From contig CALMUW010000041.1 of NCBI GenBank assembly GCA_937872985.1, positions 1-46,523 of the forward strand: a stretch of DNA of 46,523 nucleotides, in the 5' to 3' direction. The DNA comes from an uncultured Alphaproteobacteria bacterium (lineage in GTDB: Bacteria; Pseudomonadota; Alphaproteobacteria; Rhizobiales; Aestuariivirgaceae). Numbering within the stretch: position 1 is the first letter of the stretch; every line of letters begins with the position of its first letter. A program made the position numbers and the translations under genes. The notes below the pieces were generated by a model. That model did no database searches. It saw nothing but the letters and a program-made list of their open reading frames with translations, and was not told where the DNA came from. Positions 9,737-18,275 of the stretch are shown piece after piece.

Positions 9737-11506
9737 ATGCGCACCATCAGGCATTGGCTGGCGGCCATCGGGTTCGGATTTGCCCTGGCCATGGCGGGTT
9801 CGGCATTTTCGGTTAAGGCGGACGACACGGCCTATGAACGGCCCGAGGGCAAGCCCGCGGCGGAACTGCCCCATGTGCGGTTGCCGGTGGAGGGCCAGGG
9901 TCACGGCACCTTGCAGGGCGGCACCGGCGATCACTCCAAGATGGAAGCGCTGAAGGGGCCCTTCGCCGATACGGCGGCGGTCACCAAGGCCTGTCTCTCC
10001 TGCCATACCGAGGCGGGCAAGCACATTCTCAAGACCACGCACTGGACCTGGGAGTTCAAGAACAAGAACACCGGCCAGACGGTGGGCAAGCAACATGTCA
10101 TCAACAACTTCTGCACCAATGCCAAGGGCAACGAGGGCATGTGCGCCCAGTGCCACATCGGCAACGGCTGGCAGGAAAACACGGCCTATGACTTCTCCCG
10201 GCAGGACAACATCGACTGCCTGATCTGCCATGACCGCACCAACAGCTATTACCGGTTGCCGCAAACCCATGGCCATGATGCCTGCGGCGTCATGTTCGAG
10301 GGCAAGCAGCCCATCGATTTCGCCAAGGTGGCGCAGAACGTGGGCACGCCGACGCGCGACAACTGCGGCTCATGCCATTACAACGGCGGCGGCGGCGACG
10401 GCGTGAAGCATGGCGACCTCGACTCGTCATTGAATGACCCGCCCAAGGCGCTCGACGTGCACATGGCCAAGGACGGCGGCAATTTCGCCTGCACCAAGTG
10501 TCACGTCACCGACCAGCACAATATCGCGGGTGGCCATTATCAGATGGTGGCGCGCGACACCACGGGCACAGGCAAGCCGGGCCAGACGCGTAACGTCGCC
10601 ACCTGCGAATCGTGCCACGGCATGAGCCCGCACGAGAAGACGGAACTGATCGGCATCCAGTTGAACACGCATGCCACGCGCGTGGCCTGCCAGACCTGCC
10701 ACATTCCCGAGATGGCGCGCGGCGGTGTCGCCACCATGATCGACTGGGACTGGGCCACCGCCGGCAAGATGAAGGACGGCAAGGGCTACTTCGAAGAGGA
10801 ATACAAGCAGGGCGACGGCAAGGAGCGCCACACCTATTGGACCATCAAGGGCGACTTCAAGTGGGGCGAAAATGTCAAGCCGAGCTACAAGTGGTTCAAC
10901 GGCGACTTCCTCTACACCATGCCGGAAACCCAGTTCGATCCGGCCAAGGCGCCCATCGCCATCAATGAAGTGCTGGGCGATCCCAGGGATCCCAAGTCGC
11001 GCATCTGGCCCTTCAAGGAGATGCACACCAACCAGCCCTATGACGCGGGCAACAATACGCTGGCCTTTAACCATCTGTGGGGCAAGGACGACACGGCCTA
11101 TTGGGGCAACTTCAACATGGAGAAATCCATTGCCGCGGGCATGATGCAGGCCGGGCGGCCCTATTCCGGCAAGCTCGGTTATATCCGCACCGTGTCCAAC
11201 TGGCCCATCACGCACATGGTGGCACCCAAGCAGGATGCCATGAAGTGCGTGGAATGCCATGCGGCGGACGGCAGGCTGGCCGGTCTGCCGGGCGTCTACA
11301 TGCCGGGCCGCGATCATTTCCGCTGGCTCGACATCCTGGGCTTCCTGGGGCTGGGGCTGACCATTCTGGGCATCACGGTGCACGGCGTGCTGCGTTACGT
11401 CATGGTGCCGCGGCCCGGTGAGGAAACCGGGGTGAAGGCGGCCGCAGACAAGGCGACTGCAGACAAAAGGACTGAAGACACGGCGAAGAAGGAGAAGAAG
11501 TCATGA
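9737..11506 (+). CDS. Membrane-anchored octaheme c-type cytochrome, tetrathionate reductase (OTR) family
   Basis: A 589-residue multihaem cytochrome with eight CXXCH motifs, starting at residues 86, 136, 161, 210, 252, 290, 318 and 504. A Sec signal peptide covers about residues 1-28. Haem spacing and the ACLSCHTEAGKHI...THWTWEF region resemble the octaheme tetrathionate reductase (OTR, TIGR04315) family, whose Shewanella member reduces tetrathionate, nitrite and hydroxylamine in vitro; the physiological substrate is unsettled. Unlike the soluble Shewanella protein, this one ends in a membrane helix (about 529-552) and a lysine-rich cytoplasmic tail. The ATG at 9737 is chosen over an upstream TTG because it is 8 bases from AAGGGG. 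Its stop overlaps the cytochrome b start (ATGA). Confidence 0.88.
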   Translation: MRTIRHWLAAIGFGFALAMAGSAFSVKADDTAYERPEGKPAAELPHVRLPVEGQGHGTLQGGTGDHSKMEALKGPFADTAAVTKACLSCHTEAGKHILKTTHWTWEFKNKNTGQTVGKQHVINNFCTNAKGNEGMCAQCHIGNGWQENTAYDFSRQDNIDCLICHDRTNSYYRLPQTHGHDACGVMFEGKQPIDFAKVAQNVGTPTRDNCGSCHYNGGGGDGVKHGDLDSSLNDPPKALDVHMAKDGGNFACTKCHVTDQHNIAGGHYQMVARDTTGTGKPGQTRNVATCESCHGMSPHEKTELIGIQLNTHATRVACQTCHIPEMARGGVATMIDWDWATAGKMKDGKGYFEEEYKQGDGKERHTYWTIKGDFKWGENVKPSYKWFNGDFLYTMPETQFDPAKAPIAINEVLGDPRDPKSRIWPFKEMHTNQPYDAGNNTLAFNHLWGKDDTAYWGNFNMEKSIAAGMMQAGRPYSGKLGYIRTVSNWPITHMVAPKQDAMKCVECHAADGRLAGLPGVYMPGRDHFRWLDILGFLGLGLTILGITVHGVLRYVMVPRPGEETGVKAAADKATADKRTEDTAKKEKKS

Positions 11507-12198
11507 TCCGCAAAGCTTCCCATCCGCCGAAACTTCATGCCCACAAGCGCGCCGTCATCATCTATTCACGCTACGAACGGTTCTGGCACTGGAGTCAGGC
11601 GCTGCTGATCTTCATCCTGGCCTTCTCCGGCTTTGCGGTCCACGGCAGCCATCATCTGATGAACTTCCGCATGGCGGTGAATGTTCACACGGTGGCGGCC
11701 ATATTGTTGATCCTCCTGTGGGTCTTCACCACCTTCTGGCACTTCACCACCGGCCAGTGGCGGCAATATCTGCCGCAGCTTGCCAAGCTGCCGGCGATCA
11801 TCAAGTTCTATGCGCTGGGCATCCTGCGCGGCGCGCCGCATCCCTATGCCAAGACGCTGGGACGCAAGCAGAATGCCCTGCAGTCGCTGGCCTATCTCTA
11901 CTTCATGGTGCTGATCGGCCCGGCGTTGTGGTCATCGGGCATTGTCTATCTGGCTTATCCGCTGTGGGCCGACTGGGCCATCGGCACCATCGGTCTGCCG
12001 TCGGTCGCCTTCATCCACACGGCAGCGGCCTTCCTGATGGTCATCTTCGTCTTCATCCACGTCTACATGACCACCACCGGCAAGACGCTGACCCATTACA
12101 TCAAGACCATGATCACCGGCTATGACACCATCGAGATCACCCCGGTGGAGGAGGCTTACCTGAAGGAGGCCGAGCCGCGCCGGCTGGTCAATCCGTGA
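11503..12198 (+). CDS. Membrane cytochrome b subunit, partner of the octaheme cytochrome
   Basis: A 231-residue, largely membrane protein of the cytochrome b561 / formate dehydrogenase gamma / thiosulfate reductase cytochrome b type. Four to five hydrophobic helices are visible, and candidate haem b ligands lie within or beside them: His in YERFWHWSQ, GFAVHGSHH, NVHTVAAIL, FIHTAAAF and FIHVYMTT. It overlaps the octaheme gene by 4 bases, so the two are translationally coupled. It probably passes electrons between the quinone pool and the periplasmic octaheme protein; the direction is inferred, not shown. Confidence 0.87.
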   Translation: MIRKASHPPKLHAHKRAVIIYSRYERFWHWSQALLIFILAFSGFAVHGSHHLMNFRMAVNVHTVAAILLILLWVFTTFWHFTTGQWRQYLPQLAKLPAIIKFYALGILRGAPHPYAKTLGRKQNALQSLAYLYFMVLIGPALWSSGIVYLAYPLWADWAIGTIGLPSVAFIHTAAAFLMVIFVFIHVYMTTTGKTLTHYIKTMITGYDTIEITPVEEAYLKEAEPRRLVNP

Positions 12199-12206
12199 CA
12201 GGCATG

Positions 12207-12226
12207 GGGCGGGGGAGGCCCCGCCC
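12207..12226. other. GC-rich hairpin after the cytochrome operon
   Basis: A perfect 8-bp stem GGGCGGGG/CCCCGCCC with loop GAGG, 9 bases after the cytochrome b stop. There is no U-tract, so it may protect the 3' end or assist factor-dependent termination rather than act as an intrinsic terminator. Confidence 0.35.
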
Positions 12227-12272
12227 TTGGCAGGCCTTGACGGACGTGGTGGCATAAGGTCACCTGTCCACC

Positions 12273-13844
12273 ATGAGTGATCCGCACCAGCCGCTATGGG
12301 CGCAAGGGTACCACGCCCGCAATCTCGCCGCGCTGGTGGGCGAATGCATGATCAATCCGGCGGCCCCCTTCATCGTGGGCGATGACGGCCGCCGCTTCAC
12401 CTATGCCAGGTTCTGGACGCTGGCGGCCAAGCTCGCCCATGCCCTGCAGGCGGCGGGCGCCAAGCCGGGCGACCGGGTGGCGGCCCAGGTGGAGAAAAGC
12501 GTCGAGGCCGTGGCCCTGTTCTGGGCCTGCGCCCGGGCGGGGCGGATCTTTGTGCCGCTCAACACCGCCTATACCACCGCGGAGGGTGAGTATTTCCTGC
12601 GCGATGCGCAGCCCCTGATCACGGTCTGCGTGCCGGAGCGCCTGCCCGACATGTATCGGATCAGCGAGGCGGCGGGGGTGCGCGCCACCTTCACACTGGA
12701 CGACAGGGGCCACGGCACGCTGGCCGACGAGGCCATGTATCAGGACGCCATGCTGCGCGACGAGCTGCTGCACTGGGACGATCCGGCGGCGATCCTTTAT
12801 ACCTCGGGCACCACCGGCAAGGCCAAGGGCGCGGTGCTGACCCATGGCAATCTCGCCTCCAACGCCCTGACGCTGGCCGGGCAATGGGAGTTCTCGCCCG
12901 CCGACCGGCTGATTCACGCGCTGCCGACCTATCACACCCATGGCCTGTTCACGGCGGTGGCGACCATCCTGCTCACCGGCGGCTGCCTGCTGTTCCGGCG
13001 CAAGTTCGACGCCGATGACGTGGTGAAGCTGCTGCCCGAGGCCACGAGCCTCATGGGCGTGCCGACCTTCTACACCCGGCTTCTGGCCCATGCGGGGCTG
13101 ACGCGCGAGGCGGCGGCGCACATGCGCCTGTTCATTTCAGGTTCGGCGCCGCTGCTGGCCGAGACGCACCGCCAGTTCCGCATGAAGACGGGGCAGGCCA
13201 TCCTCGAACGCTATGGCATGACCGAGACGGGCATGAACAGCTCCAACCCGGTCGCCGGCATGCGGCGGGCGGGCACCGTGGGCCTGCCGCTCATGGATGT
13301 GGAGGTGCGCATCACCGACCGCGAGACAGGCGAATTGCTGCCCAAGGGGCAGGACGGCCTGATCGAGGTGCGCGGCCCCAATGTCTTTGCCGGCTACTGG
13401 AGGAATGATCAAAAAACCCAGGAGGCCTTCCGCGATGATGGCTTCTTCATCACCGGCGATATTGGCCGCATCGAGGCCGACAATTACCTGGTGATCTCGG
13501 GCCGGGCCAATGACCTCATCATCTCCGGCGGCTTCAACGTCTACCCGCGCGAGGTGGAGCTGGTGCTGGACACGTTGCCCGGCGTGCTGGAATCGGCGGT
13601 CATCGGCGTGCCGCACGCCGACCTGGGCGAAGGCGTGGTGGCGGTGGTGGTGATGAAGGAGGGAGCGGCCTTTTCCCCCGAAGCCCTCAGCGCGCACCTC
13701 GGCGAGCGGCTGGCCCGGTTCAAGCAGCCCAGGGCCTGGGTGCAGGCCGGGGAATTGCCGCGCAACGCCATGGGCAAGGTGCAGAAGGCGGTGCTGCGCG
13801 CGGCCCACCGCGACATCCTCACGGGCGTGAAAGTCGGCGCGTGA
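12273..13844 (+). CDS. matB: Malonyl-CoA synthetase (MatB-like acyl-CoA ligase)
   Basis: A 523-residue ATP-dependent acyl-CoA synthetase of the AMP-forming superfamily. The phosphate-binding loop YTSGTTGKAKG lies near residue 175. It also has RLFISGSAPLLAETHRQF, ERYGMTETGMNSSNP, the hinge-region GRANDLIISGGFNVYPREVE, and the catalytic lysine in NAMGKVQKAVLR. The combination GRIFVPLNTAYTTAEGEYFL, GMTETGMNSSNP and RRAGTVGLPL is typical of MatB, which makes malonyl-CoA from malonate. No malonyl-CoA decarboxylase (matA) or dicarboxylate carrier (matC) is adjacent, so the call rests on sequence character alone. Confidence 0.82.
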   Translation: MSDPHQPLWAQGYHARNLAALVGECMINPAAPFIVGDDGRRFTYARFWTLAAKLAHALQAAGAKPGDRVAAQVEKSVEAVALFWACARAGRIFVPLNTAYTTAEGEYFLRDAQPLITVCVPERLPDMYRISEAAGVRATFTLDDRGHGTLADEAMYQDAMLRDELLHWDDPAAILYTSGTTGKAKGAVLTHGNLASNALTLAGQWEFSPADRLIHALPTYHTHGLFTAVATILLTGGCLLFRRKFDADDVVKLLPEATSLMGVPTFYTRLLAHAGLTREAAAHMRLFISGSAPLLAETHRQFRMKTGQAILERYGMTETGMNSSNPVAGMRRAGTVGLPLMDVEVRITDRETGELLPKGQDGLIEVRGPNVFAGYWRNDQKTQEAFRDDGFFITGDIGRIEADNYLVISGRANDLIISGGFNVYPREVELVLDTLPGVLESAVIGVPHADLGEGVVAVVVMKEGAAFSPEALSAHLGERLARFKQPRAWVQAGELPRNAMGKVQKAVLRAAHRDILTGVKVGA

Positions 13845-13909
13845 CAGCACGCCTAGCCTGTTCCATAAGGGAATGCTGATATAACGCTTTGTGTCACCCG
13901 GGGGCTCCC

Positions 13910-14653
13910 ATGTCCAATCTTTCCATTGCCTTCATGCCGGTCATCGCCGTTTTTTTCGGTGCCCTGTGGGCCCTGTGGCGGAAGCCCGGACCGGGCCTCA
14001 CCTCGGCCATCCAGCATTTCGCCGCGGGCGTGGTCTTCGCGGCGGCGGCGGTGGAAATCCTGCCGCAGGTGAAGGCGGACGGCTCCATGCTGGCGACCGC
14101 CATCGGCGGCATTCTCGGTGTGGCCGTCATGCTTGGAGTGAAAACCCTGGAGGAACACTGGCACGGACCGGCAGGCATGCTGGCGGCGGTGGGCATCGAC
14201 ATCTTCGTGGATGGCGTGGTGCTGGGCCTCGCCTTTCTGGCCGGTGAGAAGGCGGGCTTCCTGCTGGCCTTTGCCCTGACGTTGGAGGTGCTGTTCCTCG
14301 GTCTGACCCTGACGCAGGAACTGGGCGAGACGGTGAAGTCCAGGCTGCGCATCGTGGCGACCGCGGTGGGGATCGCGCTGCTGCTGCCCATCGGGGTCCT
14401 GGCCTCCACCCCGGTGGCGGGCCTGTCGCACCTGTGGATCACCGGTTTCCTGTCCTTCGGCCTGATGGCGCTGCTCTATCTCGTGACCGAGGAATTGCTG
14501 GTGGAGGCGCATGAGAAGCCGGACAGCCCGCTGATCTCGGCCCTGTTCTTCGTGGGCTTCCTGGGGCTTTTGCTGCTGGAGGAATATCTGGCCAAGGGCG
14601 AGGCCCATGTGCCCGCGCCGGAGGCCCCGGCGATCACCGCCCCGGCGGGGTGA
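13910..14653 (+). CDS. ZIP family metal transporter
   Basis: A 247-residue inner-membrane protein with about eight hydrophobic helices and no cleavable signal. Helix IV/V-like segments carry metal-site residues: QHFAAGVVFAAAAVEILP (about 30-47), VDGVVLGLAF, LTLEVLFLGLTLTQELGE and LVTEELLVEAHE. This fits the ZIP family, which imports zinc or other divalent metals. The ATG at 13910 follows GGGGGC closely; an earlier start would add 7 residues. A possible -10 TATAAC lies at about 13881, but no clear Zur palindrome is seen. Confidence 0.85.
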   Translation: MSNLSIAFMPVIAVFFGALWALWRKPGPGLTSAIQHFAAGVVFAAAAVEILPQVKADGSMLATAIGGILGVAVMLGVKTLEEHWHGPAGMLAAVGIDIFVDGVVLGLAFLAGEKAGFLLAFALTLEVLFLGLTLTQELGETVKSRLRIVATAVGIALLLPIGVLASTPVAGLSHLWITGFLSFGLMALLYLVTEELLVEAHEKPDSPLISALFFVGFLGLLLLEEYLAKGEAHVPAPEAPAITAPAG

Positions 14654-14659
14654 GGGCGG

Positions 14660-14890
14660 CTACCTCCCGGTCTGGATGCCGTAGAGATTGAGCAGGTGGG
14701 CGGCGGCGATGATCGCCACCAGCAGGCCCACGAACATGACCGGCGTGGTGGGCACCAGGCGCGGGGTGAGGTCGCGCGGCTTGCGCTCGATCCAGGCCAT
14801 GGCGCCAGCCAGACCGACCCCCGCCGCAATGAGGGCGATGGTGACCAGGATTTCGGGGTCGGAGAAGCTGGACGGCACGGGAATCATCAT
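14660..14890 (-). CDS. Small two-helix membrane protein of unknown function
   Basis: A 76-residue protein with two hydrophobic segments (about residues 13-33, ILVTIALIAAGVGLAGAMAWI, and 48-66, TPVMFVGLLVAIIAAAHLLNLY) separated by a basic, proline-containing loop ERKPRDLTPRLVP. I do not recognise a family with confidence. Codon use matches the neighbourhood, and the reading frame fills the gap between the ZIP gene and the rpmJ promoter, from which it diverges. Two adjacent ATGs (14890, 14887) are both possible starts. Confidence 0.65.
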   Translation of the reverse strand: MMIPVPSSFSDPEILVTIALIAAGVGLAGAMAWIERKPRDLTPRLVPTTPVMFVGLLVAIIAAAHLLNLYGIQTGR

Positions 14891-14903
14891 CCGGTATGGC
14901 GGG

Positions 14904-14932
14904 TTGACAGGCCCATATCACATGACTATGGT
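14904..14932 (+). promoter_or_regulatory. Promoter of rpmJ
   Basis: A consensus -35 TTGACA (14904-14909), 17-bp spacer and -10 TATGGT (14927-14932). The predicted leader of about 40 nt contains a GGGGC/GCCCC hairpin (14948-14961) before the rpmJ start. Confidence 0.75.
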
Positions 14933-14979
14933 CCGCCCGAATTTTAAGGGGCCTTGCCCCCTGAACCTAGGTGAATTCC

Positions 14980-15105
14980 ATGAAAGTCCGCAATTCTCTC
15001 AAGGCGCTCATCAAGCGCCACCGTGCCAACAAGGTGATCCGCCGCAAGGGCCGGGTCTATATCATCAACAAGACCAACCCGCGCTACAAGGCGCGTCAGG
15101 GCTGA
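14980..15105 (+). CDS. rpmJ: 50S ribosomal protein L36, cysteine-free form
   Basis: A 41-residue protein beginning [18 protein letters not shown] and ending NPRYKARQG. It is ribosomal protein bL36 of the zinc-independent type (YkgO-like), lacking the four zinc-binding residues of the classic form. It is a single-gene unit with a strong promoter (14904-14932) and an intrinsic terminator (15129-15159). Confidence 0.96.
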   Translation: MKVRNSLKALIKRHRANKVIRRKGRVYIINKTNPRYKARQG

Positions 15106-15128
15106 TCTTACGGCCTGAGACGTTTGCT

Positions 15129-15159
15129 CCGCGCCCCCGCCGGGGCGCGGATCATTTTT
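15129..15159 (+). terminator. Intrinsic terminator of rpmJ
   Basis: Perfect 9-bp stem CCGCGCCCC/GGGGCGCGG with loop CGCC, followed by ATCATTTTT, 23 bases after the rpmJ stop. Confidence 0.88.
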
Positions 15160-15256
15160 ACCTGGGCGCCACTCTGTCAGTTCGCCTTCCGGTTGAGTCT
15201 GATCTATACTTCCCCTCCTGATTCGTTTTCATGTGCCGTGTGCCTGGGGGGTAGCC

Positions 15257-16165
15257 ATGTCCATCAGCAAGTTCACATCATCATTGGTGGCGTCGGCGCT
15301 GGTTCTCACGGGCGTGGCATTGGCACAGACCGCAGGCGACCGGGCGGTGCAGGAGGCGGCGGGCAAGCTCACAGTCTCCGGTGGCACCGCCGGTCTCGAT
15401 GGACACGACGGCACGGCTGTTTGGGATGCCGCAGCATCATGGGTCGCACCTTTGGGCAATGATTACGGTCTGCAGGCCGACCTGTGGGGCGGCCACGCGT
15501 TTGGCAATGGGTTGTTCGGGGGCCAGGCGCAGCTCTTTCGGCGTGATCCCGGCAGCTATCTGTTGGGCGTGACAGGTGGCGTGGGCTCTGCGGGCGGCGA
15601 TGCCACCTCGTGGTTCATCGGACCCGAGGCCGAGTTCTATCTGGGCCGCGTCACCCTTGAGGCCTGGGGCGGCTTCCTGCGCAATGATTATGATTGGGGC
15701 GGCCACGACGATACCGGCTTCGTTGATGTGGGGCTTGGCTATTACGCCACGGACGATCTTCGCCTGTCGATGGGCGGGCGCAGCGTGGGTGGCGAGATGT
15801 CGGGCTATGGTGGGTTGGAGTGGTTGCTTTCGGGCGGCTCGGTGCCGGTGAGCCTCACCACCCAAGGTGACGTGGGCGAGAATGGCTATCGCAGCATCTC
15901 GGCTGGGCTGACCCTGTATTTTGGCCCGGAGGCGGGGCGGAGCCTGATCAGCCAGCACCGCCAGGAACACCGCAACAAGAAGTTTGACATGCGCTCCCTG
16001 CAACGGCTGGTCAACAAGGCGGCAGCGGCTCATGCCGCCGGTGCTGTTGCCGCATGCACGGTGGAAACGGCGTGTTCCTCCTTCCCCGACTGGGGTAATC
16101 CAGGCTGCAATTTCTTCATGGATACGGCGGGCGGGGGCTGCGCCTGTTTGATCGAATGCTGGTGA
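15257..16165 (+). CDS. Exported barrel-like protein with a C-terminal cysteine-rich tail
   Basis: A 302-residue protein with a Sec signal peptide (about residues 1-25, ending VALAQ). The middle, about residues 35-225, alternates aromatic and glycine residues (LQADLWGGHAFGNGLFGGQAQLF, GPEAEFYLGRVTLEAWGGF, VDVGLGYYATDDLRLSMGGRS), the pattern of an outer-membrane beta-barrel. It ends in GLTLYFG, like a last strand. About 60 further residues follow: a basic, helical stretch (SLISQHRQEHRNKKFDMRSLQRLVNKAA) and a tail with six cysteines (C-x5-C-x10-C-x10-C-x-C-x3-C-W). I do not recognise the family. The start MSISKF follows GGGGGG at 15246-15251. Less biased codon use than the neighbours hints at recent or fast evolution. 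Confidence 0.75.
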   Translation: MSISKFTSSLVASALVLTGVALAQTAGDRAVQEAAGKLTVSGGTAGLDGHDGTAVWDAAASWVAPLGNDYGLQADLWGGHAFGNGLFGGQAQLFRRDPGSYLLGVTGGVGSAGGDATSWFIGPEAEFYLGRVTLEAWGGFLRNDYDWGGHDDTGFVDVGLGYYATDDLRLSMGGRSVGGEMSGYGGLEWLLSGGSVPVSLTTQGDVGENGYRSISAGLTLYFGPEAGRSLISQHRQEHRNKKFDMRSLQRLVNKAAAAHAAGAVAACTVETACSSFPDWGNPGCNFFMDTAGGGCACLIECW

Positions 16166-16248
16166 CAGCGATCACTCATGTGAGCCAGACACCCGGTGGG
16201 GCGCAATTTGCAGTGACATGATCGGCCCAGCCCATCATAATCAAGGCC

Positions 16249-16833
16249 GTGAAAGCAAGCGCCGCCATTAGCATTCTCTGGCTTCAGGCCCTTACATTGG
16301 GTGTGGCCCAGCCGGTGACGGCCGCCCCATCGCCGGGGCAGACGGTTTCGCAGGTCCGCGCCGATCGTCTCGACGCGCTCTATGCCTGGCTCCGTCAGGC
16401 GCGTGACGGCAGCGAGGCCGAGACGGCGCGCCGCAGCGTGGCCGACCTTCTGGCCCGGCCCCTATCGCCCACGGCGGAGGCCCTGGTGCAGCAGGTGGCC
16501 ATGGCGCTGGATGACGGCGAGACGGCAGCGGCCCAGGGGCTGCTCGATCAGGTCATCCTGTCCTATCCCGATGAGCCGCAGGCCCATCTGTTGCGCGGGC
16601 GCCTGCTGGAGCGGCTCGACCGCAAGGATGAGGCGCTCACCGCCTATGACGCCGCCCTCGCGCGTGAGCCGCGCCACATCGAGGCCCTGCTGGCCAAGGG
16701 GCTGCTGCTGCGTGACCTGGGCCGCAGGGACGAGGCGCTGAAGGCCTTCAAGGGAGCGCTGGCCATTGCTCCGCAATTGGACGAGGCCAAGGCCCTGGCG
16801 CAGGAGATCGAGAAGCTCAGCCGCAGCCTGTAG
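16249..16833 (+). CDS. Exported tetratricopeptide-repeat protein
   Basis: A 194-residue protein with a signal peptide (about 1-25, WLQALTLGVAQPVTA) and TPR-like helical pairs over residues 85-180. Two clear repeats are PQAHLLRGRLLERLDRKDEALTAYDAALAREP and IEALLAKGLLLRDLGRRDEALKAFKGALAIAP. It is probably a periplasmic protein-interaction module; the partner is unknown. The start is GTG at 16249, preceded by AAGG. It converges with pyk, whose stop is 7 bases away, and there is no obvious terminator between them. Confidence 0.78.
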   Translation: MKASAAISILWLQALTLGVAQPVTAAPSPGQTVSQVRADRLDALYAWLRQARDGSEAETARRSVADLLARPLSPTAEALVQQVAMALDDGETAAAQGLLDQVILSYPDEPQAHLLRGRLLERLDRKDEALTAYDAALAREPRHIEALLAKGLLLRDLGRRDEALKAFKGALAIAPQLDEAKALAQEIEKLSRSL

Positions 16834-16840
16834 GGCCGCG

Positions 16841-18271
16841 TCAGGTCGCCTCTGCCTCGGGCAATTGGGCGATGCGCAGCATGTTGGTGGTGCCGGGAAT
16901 GCCCAGCGGCACGCCGGCGGTGATGATGATGCGCTCACCCGGTCTGGCGAATTCCTCCGAGGCGGCAATGCGGGTGGCCTTGCGCACCATGTCGCTCAGG
17001 TCCTTGGCGTCCTCGGTCAAGACGCAATGCAGGCCCCAGGCGAGCGACAGGCGGCGCGCCGTGGCCGCCACGGGGGTCAGCGCCAGAATGGGCGCGGCAG
17101 GGCGCTCGCGCGAGACGCGAAGCCCGGTGGAGCCGCCGCCGGTGTAGCAGACGATGCAGTTCAGCCCCAGGGTTTCGGCGATGGAGCGTGCCCCCGCCGC
17201 GATGGCGTCGGCCTGGGTGGGCTGGGGTTCGGCGCGCTGGGCGTTGATGATGCTGCGGTGCAGGCTGTCGTCCTCCACCGTGCGGGCAATGGAGTCCATG
17301 GTGGCCACGGTCTTTTCCGGCCACAGGCCGGTGGCGCTTTCGGCCGAGAGCATGATGGCGTCGGCGCCCTCATAGACAGCCGTGGCCACGTCGGAGACCT
17401 CGGCGCGTGTCGGCACCGGCTCGCTGATCATGGATTCCAGCATCTGGGTGGCCACCACCACCGGCTTGCCGGCGCGGCGGCAGGCGCGGGTGATCTGCTT
17501 CTGGCGGGCGGGCACGGTTTCCAGCGGCAATTCCACCCCCAGGTCGCCGCGCGCCACCATGATGCCGTCGGCAATGGTGAGGATGGCGTCGAGCGTGGTG
17601 ATGGCCGAGGGCTTTTCGATCTTGGCCATGACGCCGGCGCGGCCCTTGACCAGGCCTTGCGCCTCGGTCACGTCCTCGGGGCGCTGCACGAAGGACAGGG
17701 CGATCCAGTCCACGCCGATGGCGGCGGCGGCCTCCAGATCGACGCGATCCTTGGCGGTGAGCGCCGGAATGGGGATCACCGTGTCGGGCAGGGACACGCC
17801 CTTGCGGTCCGACAACACGCCGCCATAGATGACCCGGGTTTCCAGGCGCTCGGATGCGGCCGCAGTGATCTCGACACGAAGCTTGCCGTCGTTGAGCAGC
17901 AGATGGTCGCCCGCCTTGGCGGCCACGAAGATTTCCGGGTGGGGCAGGTGAACCCGGCTGGCGTCGCCGGGCGTCGGGTCGGTGTCGAAGACGAAGACAT
18001 CGCCCGCCTTGATGGTGACGCTCTTGGCGGCAAAGGTGCCGATGCGGATCTTGGGGCCCTGGAGGTCGGCAAGGATGCCGATGGGACGCTTCATCTCGCG
18101 CTCCATGGCGCGGATGTGACCGTGCAACTCGGTGAGCAGCGTGTGGTTGGTGTGGCTCATGTTGATGCGGAAGACATCAACGCCCGCCAGGAAGAGCTTG
18201 CGGATCATGTCCGGGCTGGACGATGCGGGCCCCAGCGTCGCCAGGATCTTGACCTTACGTTTGCGGCGCAC
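16841..18271 (-). CDS. pyk: Pyruvate kinase
   Basis: A 476-residue pyruvate kinase catalysing the last ATP-yielding step of glycolysis, phosphoenolpyruvate to pyruvate. The N-terminus KVKILATLGPASSSPDMIRKL and FRINMSHTNH, the active-site block MAKIEKPSAITTLDAILTIADGIMVARGDLGVELP, and KPVVVATQMLESMISEPVPTRAEVSDVATAV are all intact, and a C-terminal allosteric domain is present. The start is GTG at 18271, four bases after the stop of the DUF1036 gene, so the two are probably cotranscribed. This gene order is common in alphaproteobacteria. Confidence 0.96.
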   Translation of the reverse strand: MRRKRKVKILATLGPASSSPDMIRKLFLAGVDVFRINMSHTNHTLLTELHGHIRAMEREMKRPIGILADLQGPKIRIGTFAAKSVTIKAGDVFVFDTDPTPGDASRVHLPHPEIFVAAKAGDHLLLNDGKLRVEITAAASERLETRVIYGGVLSDRKGVSLPDTVIPIPALTAKDRVDLEAAAAIGVDWIALSFVQRPEDVTEAQGLVKGRAGVMAKIEKPSAITTLDAILTIADGIMVARGDLGVELPLETVPARQKQITRACRRAGKPVVVATQMLESMISEPVPTRAEVSDVATAVYEGADAIMLSAESATGLWPEKTVATMDSIARTVEDDSLHRSIINAQRAEPQPTQADAIAAGARSIAETLGLNCIVCYTGGGSTGLRVSRERPAAPILALTPVAATARRLSLAWGLHCVLTEDAKDLSDMVRKATRIAASEEFARPGERIIITAGVPLGIPGTTNMLRIAQLPEAEAT

Positions 18272-18275
18272 GGAT

